Assembly (NCBI GenBank): GCA_027083655.1
Contig: JALWNS010000157.1
Coordinates: forward strand, 1-5,916
DNA: 5,916 nucleotides
Direction: 5' to 3'
Source: Bacteroidales bacterium
Lineage (GTDB): Bacteria > Bacteroidota > Bacteroidia > Bacteroidales > S143-33
The translations under genes and the position numbers were made by a program. A model generated the notes under the pieces. That model did not search any database. It was not told the origin of the DNA and worked only from the letters and a program-made list of their open reading frames with translations. Below, in pieces: positions 1 through 5,705 of this stretch; position 1 is the stretch's first letter; each line of letters opens with the position of its first letter.

Positions 1-258
1 ACCAGTTATATCTTCTGTCAGGCTATCAATTAATTGTTCGAGGCTATCTATTTTTTTCTCATATTGATCAATCTTGTCTTCAAAGGTTTTGATACCATAC
101 TCCAGGTCAGATTGGTCACTTTTTTTGGCTTTGGACACTATTATAATTGTTTTATCCCCACTGTAAATTTTGATAGTGTCTTGGTCTGGTTTGTCTGCGT
201 ATGCCATTAATGCTGTTAAAAGGAATAGCGTAATAAGCAAAAGAGTTAATTTTTTCAT
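1..258 (-). CDS. Secreted coiled-coil envelope protein, N-terminal part (C-terminus beyond left edge)
   Basis: The frame is open from ATG 258 to the window edge and gives 86 residues with no stop. Residues 1-21 form a classic signal peptide: MKK, then a Leu/Ile-rich core, then Ala-Tyr-Ala before Asp22, a good signal peptidase I site. There is no lipobox Cys. A short beta-like stretch follows (about 28-41, DTIKIYSGDKTIIIV). Next comes an acidic/basic helix from 52 to the edge with hydrophobic residues in a strict 4-3 spacing (L52, I56, F59, I63, Y66, I70, L73, I77, L80, I84), meaning a coiled coil. The mature protein should lie in the periplasm or outer membrane. A signal peptide, short beta segment and coiled coil would suit an outer-membrane beta-barrel protein with an N-terminal coiled coil, but the diagnostic part is missing, so that is inference. 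The gene starts 50 nt after the 754-aa gene on the same strand with no terminator between them, so co-transcription is likely. Confidence 0.8.
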   Translation of the reverse strand, partial: MKKLTLLLITLFLLTALMAYADKPDQDTIKIYSGDKTIIIVSKAKKSDQSDLEYGIKTFEDKIDQYEKKIDSLEQLIDSLTEDITG

Positions 259-308
259 GGCTCTGCATTTTTTGTTTTGCTTCTAAGACGCACATTAGCA
301 GCCAAATG

Positions 309-2573
309 TTACTGGGAAATAATAAAATCTTTGTTAAAATTAATTATGCGTCCACTCATATCTACTCCTTGAATATTTACTTTAATGTGTTTTATTCCAT
401 CAGGTAAATGAAATATTGAGCTTGCTTTCCCGGCAGATATAATCAACTGTGAATTCCAAAAATAGGTTACATAAGGACCGTTTTGCAGAATAGAATCTGG
501 CAATGGTTTGAATGCCTTAGGAGTGTAATAACCTGGTTGAATTTCTTTTGCATAACCCCGTTGTATAAAATGCCCTTTTTTAGTATAAACAGCTATTACA
601 CCATTTGCACCTCTAGCACCATAGATAGCGCTATAAGCTGTATTTTTTATTATTTCTATGCGGTCTATATCCTCCAGGTTAAGGCTTTCAATAGTTGTTT
701 TGTTCACAGGGACATTGTCTAGCAGATAGAGAGGTTCTATGTTTTGGGTAATTGATGATGGTCCCCGGAAGAATATTTCATCTCCCATCTTGTAATATCC
801 GGGCACACGACCTTTGAGCAAATCAAAAACATTAGTATAACCACTAGTCTCAATGTCTCTCATGTAAATAACCTGGTCTACATGGCTATGTAAAGTTCCT
901 TTTTCTCCTTGCCATTGTTCATATTTTGGCACTTGCATCTGGCGAATGTTTAACTTGCGAAATTTTTTTATTGGCATGTAGCTAGGAGGAATGGTGTCGT
1001 ACTTATCGATATAGACTAATACATTTTTTGAACCATTTTTAGCCCTTGCTTCTACTAATGCCATAATAGTGTCAGGGTAATTAAGGCCTGTGAAATAAAA
1101 CCTACCGTGTTCGTCTGTGTAAGTCTGGTATTGGTCATTATAAGCATTAAGTACAGTGAGGGTTACGAGTGTACCACTGACAGGAAGGTCTAAAATTAGC
1201 TTTGTTATCTTACCTTTGACCATCAAGGATTTTTGAACCTTAAAATTAGGAGTATCAATATTGTCTATCCAGATTTGCGAGGGATAATAACGGTTCCATT
1301 TGTAGGTCTTGATATACTGGTCAGCCCTGGTGCTATTTAATATCCAGGTTTTGGCTTCTGGTACATCGGCCTTTAGAGACAGGTAGTTAACAATATTTAT
1401 GCAGTCGTTGACATCTACAGAAGTTATTGCAACAGAAGCAGAAGCATAAACCGTAGTATCTGTGCTAACATGTAGTTCGTATAAGTTTGGATTTTTCTTT
1501 GTTATCCAGACATTTATGGGTTCTGTGCTAATCTTGTCATTAAAGGCTATTTGTTCTGCTACAGGTTGGCCTTTACCATTGAACAGGACAAAATGTACAA
1601 TACCCCTTGGTAGAGACCTGCGTAATATTCTAAAGTTCATACTATCGCCCTGGGCCACACCGTAGCTGGTGAAGTAAATTTGACCGTTTCGTTCGGCTAG
1701 TAAGTATATAGTTTTGAGTGCTTTATCTTGTGTCTGTGGTAAATGTGTTAGTACATTAACATTAAAAAAATTGTTTTCTTTGTTAATTTCAAGCAGATAA
1801 CCATACGAGCGAGGCTTACCCAGTTCTACTATTCCTTTGTTTTTACCAGCCCGTGCAATTATTTTGTATTTTTTATCTTTATTTGGTATAAATTTGATTG
1901 TAGCAAAACCTAATGAGTCTGTGGATACTGTCTTTATTATTTTGTTTTGTTCCTTTAGATAAATTGTTGCTTGCCCTGGATTACCAAGGTAGTCTGAGAC
2001 GTTGAGGTAAATAGTATTCGGTATTTGTGCCACAAGTTGATCGCTTGTGATATTGTATGTGATTTTTAACTTATGCTTCTTTGTCTGCAAAGACTTAATA
2101 TCCAGGTAAAGATTTTCGCTCAGGTATGTTATCTGAGGATTCTTGATGGTGACAAGCTTTTTGAAGAAAAAGTTTTTACCAAAATTTTTCATAAGATTAG
2201 TGTACCCGCGAATCATATAAAGACCCGATGGAATGCTATCACTAATTGTAAAATCTCCAATGCCAATACCTTGTTTTAGCCGGAGGATACGCACATCAAC
2301 GATACTCATGTCCGGGCCAATGAGTTCTACATATCCAATTGTGCTTACAGTGTCAAGCCGGTGCATGTCATCCAGCAGGTAAAATTTAAACCAGATATGC
2401 TCTCCACTCTTGTAAATATTTATGTCTGTGTGGATATAGACTTTCTGCACGTGGTAGAGCGAGGAGAATTTGTGGTACTTATTGAGGATTTTGTTAAGCA
2501 CAGGGTCAGATAGCAACATTGCTAATAAAAATAGACTGGCAATGGCTGAGATTATGAGTATTTTACGCTTCAT
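309..2573 (-). CDS. Macroglobulin-like / TonB-plug domain envelope protein without a beta-barrel (754 aa)
   Basis: Residues 1-22 are an N-terminal signal peptide or signal anchor with no lipobox Cys. Residues about 42-145 resemble the macroglobulin MG2-type domain (VYIHTDINIYKSGEHIWFK, then GLYMIRGYTN). A second beta domain spans about 185-250 (YLNVSDYLGNPGQATIYL). Residues about 450-522 look like a carboxypeptidase-regulatory-like fold (VKGKI, then TDEHGRFYFTGL). Residues about 575-667 are a TonB-dependent-receptor plug (VFDLLKGRVPGYY, PLYLLDNVPV, DIDRIEIIKN, AIYGARGANGVIAVYTKKG). The protein then ends with a short beta domain (about 698-754) instead of a barrel of several hundred residues, so it cannot be a transport channel itself. 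Families with this architecture are common in Bacteroidota and are usually annotated as plug-domain or MG2-domain proteins of unknown role. Periplasmic or outer-membrane location is inferred. The ATG at 2573 is chosen because it begins the signal sequence. The gene is probably the first of an operon with the coiled-coil gene downstream. Confidence 0.88.
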   Translation of the reverse strand: MKRKILIISAIASLFLLAMLLSDPVLNKILNKYHKFSSLYHVQKVYIHTDINIYKSGEHIWFKFYLLDDMHRLDTVSTIGYVELIGPDMSIVDVRILRLKQGIGIGDFTISDSIPSGLYMIRGYTNLMKNFGKNFFFKKLVTIKNPQITYLSENLYLDIKSLQTKKHKLKITYNITSDQLVAQIPNTIYLNVSDYLGNPGQATIYLKEQNKIIKTVSTDSLGFATIKFIPNKDKKYKIIARAGKNKGIVELGKPRSYGYLLEINKENNFFNVNVLTHLPQTQDKALKTIYLLAERNGQIYFTSYGVAQGDSMNFRILRRSLPRGIVHFVLFNGKGQPVAEQIAFNDKISTEPINVWITKKNPNLYELHVSTDTTVYASASVAITSVDVNDCINIVNYLSLKADVPEAKTWILNSTRADQYIKTYKWNRYYPSQIWIDNIDTPNFKVQKSLMVKGKITKLILDLPVSGTLVTLTVLNAYNDQYQTYTDEHGRFYFTGLNYPDTIMALVEARAKNGSKNVLVYIDKYDTIPPSYMPIKKFRKLNIRQMQVPKYEQWQGEKGTLHSHVDQVIYMRDIETSGYTNVFDLLKGRVPGYYKMGDEIFFRGPSSITQNIEPLYLLDNVPVNKTTIESLNLEDIDRIEIIKNTAYSAIYGARGANGVIAVYTKKGHFIQRGYAKEIQPGYYTPKAFKPLPDSILQNGPYVTYFWNSQLIISAGKASSIFHLPDGIKHIKVNIQGVDMSGRIINFNKDFIISQ

Positions 2574-2603
2574 GACAGTGTGTGTTTTTTTATAGCTTTA
2601 TTG

Positions 2604-2620
2604 TAAATTTAGCTAATTTG
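2604..2620 (+). promoter_or_regulatory. Possible asnS promoter (-7 region)
   Basis: asnS begins at 2666 and faces away from the 754-aa gene, so its promoter must lie in the 92-nt gap or further upstream. Two candidate -7 boxes are visible: TAAATTTA at 2604-2611, which is a perfect palindrome and so reads the same on both strands, and TAATTTG at 2614-2620, one base short of TAnnTTTG. No convincing TTTG -33 box sits upstream of either. The leader before the ATG is A-rich and lacks a Shine-Dalgarno sequence, as is usual in Bacteroidota. Confidence 0.28.
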
Positions 2621-2635
2621 GCATATCTTAGCAAA
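2604..2635 (-). promoter_or_regulatory. Likely promoter of the 754-aa gene
   Basis: Read on the minus strand, TTTG (complement of 2632-2635) is followed after 20 nt by TAAATTTA (2611-2604). These match the Bacteroidota pattern of a TTTG -33 box and a TAnnTTTG -7 box, with one mismatch in the last base. The -7 box ends about 30 nt before the ATG at 2573. This is a pattern match only; no start site is known. Confidence 0.42.
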
Positions 2636-2665
2636 CAATTTAAAATCAGTTAAAACAACAATATC

Positions 2666-4186
2666 ATGCAATACATCGGGGATTTGAAGCAGTATATTGG
2701 ACAGGAAGTTATATTGAAAGGTTGGATTACCAACAAGCGTAGTAGCAAAGGCATAGAATTCATTATTTTACGTGATGGTACTGGTTTTGTCCAGTGTGTT
2801 GTTGATGTTAATGAAGCAGGAGGGGAGGTCTATGAAAGGGCCCGCCGTCTCACACAGGAGACAGCTGTCGAATTCAAAGGAAACGTTATAGAAGATGAAC
2901 GTCAGCTCGGAGGCGTGGAAGTTCATGTTAAAGATATTAAGGTAATTGGTCCTTCACAGGATTATCCAATAACAAACAAGCCTCATGGTATTGATTTCTT
3001 ACTAGATCACCGTCATCTGTGGCTGCGTCACCGGCGTCCATGGGCTATTATGCGTGTGCGCAACACAATAATTTTTGCAATACACCAATTTTTCCAGCAA
3101 GAAGGTTTTGTCCAGGCAGATGCACCTATTTTTACGCCTAATGCTGTTGAAGGTACTACTACCCTATTTGAGACAATGTTTTATGAGCGTCCTGCTTATC
3201 TGACACAGTCCGGACAGCTATATGGTGAGGCAATGGCAATGGCTTTGGGTAAGATTTATACTTTTGGACCAACTTTCCGTGCCGAGAAATCCAAAACACG
3301 CCGCCATCTGTCTGAGTTCTGGATGATTGAGCCTGAGATGGCATTCTATGATAATGAAATGAACATGGATCTGATAGAGCGTTTTATTAAGTTTGTCGTA
3401 GCCCAGGTACTGGAGAAGAATAAATTTGAGCTTGAGCTTCTAGAACGTGACACTACCATACTCGAGAATACTATCAACAAACCTTTCCCACGGATAACTT
3501 ATGATGAAGCAGTGCAGATAATACGGGGAGAGAAAGATGTTAATGGCAAGACGACAACCGGTCTGCTTGAGGAGATGAAGGCTAATACAGAGGAGCGTAT
3601 AAAGACACTTGAAAAAGAAATAGCAGAACGGGAGAAAATACTTGCAGATCCGAATCTCAAGCAGGGTAAGCGTAATTTTATCCAGAATAAGGTTGATACA
3701 TTGAAGCATGAACTTAAAGAGTTACAGGAGAAACTGAAAAATATCCCACAGTGGATTGATTCGGCTAAAAATTTTGAATATGGCGAAGATTTTGGAGGAT
3801 CAGATGAGACAGCATTGACAAGTCTATTTGATACCCCAATTATGGTCTACAACTGGCCTAAAGCAATCAAGGCTTTTTATATGAAAGAAGTGCCAGGCCG
3901 TCCGGATCTTGTTAAAGGTGTTGATGTGCTTGCTCCAGAAGGTTATGGCGAGATAGTGGGCGGAAGTGAGCGTGAGAGCGATTATGATATTCTGATCAAG
4001 AGCATACGCGACCATGGTTTGCCAGAAAAGTTTTTCCAATGGTACCTTGATCTACGCCGTTTTGGCGGAGTACCACATTCAGGCTTTGGACTAGGCCTGG
4101 AGCGTTTCGTTGCATGGATAACAAAGACTTACCATGTACGTGAAGTTATACCATTTCCAAGGTATTATGGCCGATTAGAGCCGTAA
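2666..4186 (+). CDS. asnS: Asparagine--tRNA ligase (AsnRS), 506 aa, with an internal helical-hairpin insertion
   Basis: This cytoplasmic class IIb synthetase charges tRNA-Asn with asparagine using ATP. An N-terminal OB-fold anticodon-binding domain spans about residues 14-95 (VILKGWITNKRSSKGIEFII). Class II motif 1 is near 136-158, motif 2 is at 203-223 (FRAEKSKTRRHLSEFWMIEP), and motif 3 is GFGLGLER at 473-480. The C-terminus IPFPRYYGRLEP and the segment VLAPEGYGEIVGGSERE at 421-437 resemble Bacillus/Thermus-type AsnRS more than the E. coli/Bacteroides type, whose C-terminus I recall as reading FPRT followed by Asn. The protein is longer than the usual 430-470 residues. The excess lies between YDEAV (279-283) and EYGEDFGGSDET (371-382), where a charged helical segment of about 75 residues is inserted. 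All catalytic motifs look intact. The start at 2666 fits the family N-terminus. The gene appears monocistronic and is closed by the terminator at 4209. Confidence 0.97.
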   Translation: MQYIGDLKQYIGQEVILKGWITNKRSSKGIEFIILRDGTGFVQCVVDVNEAGGEVYERARRLTQETAVEFKGNVIEDERQLGGVEVHVKDIKVIGPSQDYPITNKPHGIDFLLDHRHLWLRHRRPWAIMRVRNTIIFAIHQFFQQEGFVQADAPIFTPNAVEGTTTLFETMFYERPAYLTQSGQLYGEAMAMALGKIYTFGPTFRAEKSKTRRHLSEFWMIEPEMAFYDNEMNMDLIERFIKFVVAQVLEKNKFELELLERDTTILENTINKPFPRITYDEAVQIIRGEKDVNGKTTTGLLEEMKANTEERIKTLEKEIAEREKILADPNLKQGKRNFIQNKVDTLKHELKELQEKLKNIPQWIDSAKNFEYGEDFGGSDETALTSLFDTPIMVYNWPKAIKAFYMKEVPGRPDLVKGVDVLAPEGYGEIVGGSERESDYDILIKSIRDHGLPEKFFQWYLDLRRFGGVPHSGFGLGLERFVAWITKTYHVREVIPFPRYYGRLEP

Positions 4187-4208
4187 TGTATTGAAAATTA
4201 ATGGTCTT

Positions 4209-4240
4209 GGCCGCCCTAAAAGGGCGGCCTTTTTCTTTTT
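4209..4240 (+). terminator. Intrinsic terminator of asnS
   Basis: A perfect 9-bp stem (GGCCGCCCT at 4209-4217 with AGGGCGGCC at 4221-4229) has a 3-nt AAA loop and is followed directly by an 11-nt tract of ten T and one C (4230-4240). It starts 22 nt after the asnS stop. The opposite strand has no T tract after the stem, so it acts in the plus direction only. Confidence 0.93.
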
Positions 4241-4259
4241 ATCATCAAAAAGTGCATAC

Positions 4260-4287
4260 AATTAGCTAAAAATTTTACTAAATTTAC
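4260..4287 (+). promoter_or_regulatory. Possible promoter of the MetH-like gene
   Basis: TAAATTTA at 4279-4286 lies 23 nt before the ATG at 4310 and matches TAnnTTTG except in the last base. No TTTG -33 box is seen at the expected distance. The stretch AATTAGCTAAA (4260-4270) just upstream is also found in front of the 754-aa gene. Position after the asnS terminator supports an independent promoter here. Confidence 0.33.
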
Positions 4288-4309
4288 TGAAAACATAACC
4301 AGAAAGTTT

Positions 4310-5260
4310 ATGAAGGCTATAAAGGATATAATGCGCGAGAGAGTAATGGTACTTGATGGTGCCATGGGTACTTATATCCGCAAGTTTAATCTTAAGGAAT
4401 ACGATTATCATAAGGATAAATTTGCAACCCATTCAAAAAAGCTTTTTGGGTTTCATGAGATTTTAAATCTTACCTTTCCAAAGTTAATCCAGGAGATTCA
4501 TGAGAAGTATCTTAAAGCAGGTGCAGATTTTATTGAGACTAATACATTCCGCGCAAATGATTATTTTCTGGAGAAGTATGATCTCAAAGGATTGGCCTAT
4601 GAAATCAATTTCACCTCAGCAAAGCTTGCACGTGAAGTAGCCAATAAATATTCATTGATCCGGAGGAATAAACCACGTTTTGTCCTTGGCGCAGTAGGAC
4701 CTGTGCCAGATAAACTTGAGCCTGAGCAGTACAAATCTATTTATAGCCAACAGCTAAAAGGCCTTCTGGCCGGCCGTGTGGATGGAATAATTTTCGAAAC
4801 ATTCACAGACCCAGACAACCTTCTGGCTGCAGTGGAAACGCTAAACCAGATAATGTCCAGGAGGGAACGAACCTTGCCTGTCTTTGTCTCTACAACTGTG
4901 GCTAAGCCAGATGACAGGTTAATGTTAGATAAAAGCTTCCTGGCCCGTTTGGTGGAAAGTAACAAATGGCTTGATTTTGTTGCGGTAGGGGAGAATTGTG
5001 GCTTTGGTCCAGAAGAGGTTTATACTCATATCAAAATTCTTAGCCAGGAGACAGATTTGCCAGTAATAGCATATCCCAACGCAGGGGTTGTACGTAAACA
5101 GCCTCTTTCTCCCCCTGAATTTGTTGCTGTTGTTAAGAAATATTTGGACGAAGGCCTGGTTAATATTATTGGGGGATGTTGCGGTACTACACCAGAGACA
5201 ATAGAATTGTTAAGTAATCTAGTCAAGCAATACCAGCCGCGTCCTTTTGCAGGCAAGTAA
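4310..5260 (+). CDS. Homocysteine S-methyltransferase module, MetH N-terminal type, stand-alone (316 aa)
   Basis: The protein matches the zinc- and homocysteine-binding barrel found at the N-terminus of cobalamin-dependent methionine synthase. Family motifs are VLDGAMGTYI (14-23), AGADFIETNTF (70-80), GENCGFGPEEV (227-237) and GGCCGTTPETI (288-298). The three zinc-ligand cysteines are present: C230, C290 and C291. The GP after the NC and the N-terminal LDGAMGT-ETNTF pattern favour MetH over S-methylmethionine-type (MmuM) enzymes. Full MetH is about 1,200 residues, with folate, cobalamin and reactivation domains following. Here the chain stops after the first domain, with an intact end and a terminator, so this is a separate gene and not a truncation. 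Split MetH proteins are known, and the partner domains would have to be encoded elsewhere. Expected role: cytosolic methyl transfer to homocysteine, giving methionine, with the methyl donor unresolved. There is no strong ribosome-binding site before ATG 4310. Confidence 0.92.
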   Translation: MKAIKDIMRERVMVLDGAMGTYIRKFNLKEYDYHKDKFATHSKKLFGFHEILNLTFPKLIQEIHEKYLKAGADFIETNTFRANDYFLEKYDLKGLAYEINFTSAKLAREVANKYSLIRRNKPRFVLGAVGPVPDKLEPEQYKSIYSQQLKGLLAGRVDGIIFETFTDPDNLLAAVETLNQIMSRRERTLPVFVSTTVAKPDDRLMLDKSFLARLVESNKWLDFVAVGENCGFGPEEVYTHIKILSQETDLPVIAYPNAGVVRKQPLSPPEFVAVVKKYLDEGLVNIIGGCCGTTPETIELLSNLVKQYQPRPFAGK

Positions 5261-5300
5261 GAATTGTGGCTTTGATATTTTATAATTTGATTTTTTGTGC

Positions 5301-5336
5301 CCCTGCAACGCACTTTGTGCGTTGCAGGGACTTTTT
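5301..5336 (+). terminator. Intrinsic terminator of the MetH-like gene
   Basis: A perfect 13-bp stem (CCCTGCAACGCAC at 5301-5313 with GTGCGTTGCAGGG at 5317-5329) has a TTT loop. It is followed after two bases by TTTTT (5332-5336). It lies 40 nt past the stop codon. On the minus strand the stem is followed by GCACAAAAAA, so it is not a good terminator for tadA. Confidence 0.88.
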
Positions 5337-5385
5337 AGTTAATAGAAGGTTTGTTTTATCGTTATAATAAAATACAAGGTTTAAA

Positions 5386-5393
5386 TATTTTTG
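5386..5393 (+). promoter_or_regulatory. TAnnTTTG -7 box ahead of the structured island
   Basis: TATTTTTG at 5386-5393 is an exact match to the Bacteroidota -7 consensus TAnnTTTG. Transcription would start near 5399-5402, a few bases before the GCCGGTG arm at 5408. The only upstream TTTG (5350-5353) is 32 nt away, too far for a normal -33 box, and a match of this kind is easily found by chance in AT-rich DNA. Confidence 0.28.
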
Positions 5394-5407
5394 TGTGCAG
5401 ATGAAAA

Positions 5408-5513
5408 GCCGGTGTTTGATATGATACTAATTCTTAATTCACAATGTGTAAATAATAGGCGCTTCCATCACCGGCAAGCGTGCCTTAGGATCCTTGCGGG
5501 TAAGCAGAGTTAG
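5408..5513 (+). ncRNA. Candidate structured RNA or extragenic repeat (strand uncertain)
   Basis: Several segments can pair. GCCGGTG (5408-5414) is the exact complement of CACCGGC (5469-5475). The second segment lies in the loop of a local hairpin formed by GGCGCTT (5458-5464) and AAGCG-TG-CC (5476-5484, TG bulged). Using both at once would make a pseudoknot. A competing pairing is GCAAG (5474-5478) with CTTGC (5493-5497). The composition differs sharply from the AT-rich flanks. I do not recognise a known RNA family or riboswitch here. A dispersed extragenic repeat is an equally good explanation, and the plus-strand orientation rests only on the -7 box at 5386. Confidence 0.3.
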
Positions 5514-5705
5514 ACTAAAATAACCCAGAAAAAAAGTAAAAGAAAGAATTATTGTGGCTTTACAGACAGAAGTTGATTCGTTGTTGAAGCTTTTATGGTA
5601 GCTAAAAGAAACTCCCGGTGATTGTTATGTAGGTGAAGGTGAGATGTTTACCACAATATGAGATTAACCCCAAATTAGTAATACAGGAAAATAAGTCTGG
5701 ATTTC

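Larger units (their letters stand above)
5337..5705. other. Long gap between convergent genes, no convincing protein gene
   Basis: The 369 nt between the MetH-like terminator and the end of tadA are mostly AT-rich. The exceptions are a GC-richer island (about 5458-5510) and its distal pairing partner at 5408-5414. A weak 6-bp hairpin (CTTTTA 5590-5595 with TAAAAG 5603-5608) lies further right. No tRNA, no insertion-sequence ends and no clear terminator for tadA were found. The only open frames are very short or lack a start codon. Confidence 0.6.

Noticed and set aside
309..2573. Full TonB-dependent receptor (SusC-like)
   Set aside because: Only the plug and the preceding beta domains are present. 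Fewer than 90 residues follow the plug, which cannot form a 22-strand barrel, and no frameshift is visible.
3440..3709. Minus-strand open frame opposite the AsnRS insertion
   Set aside because: It lies opposite an intact coding region. Its Leu/Phe/Cys-rich translation is what the complement of Lys/Glu-rich helix codons gives.
5026..5313. Minus-strand open frame of 95 codons opposite the end of the MetH-like gene and its terminator
   Set aside because: It is antisense to a clear conserved gene, runs through the terminator hairpin and has no recognisable motif.
5400..5530. Possible cobalamin or TPP riboswitch near the MetH-like gene
   Set aside because: I found no B12-box-like or TPP core motif, and the element lies downstream of the methionine-related gene with no metabolic gene following on either strand.
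5261..5705. tRNA or other known RNA gene in the long gap
   Set aside because: No T-loop GGTTCRANTCC on either strand and no cloverleaf-like spacing; no tmRNA, SRP or RNase P core segments recognised.
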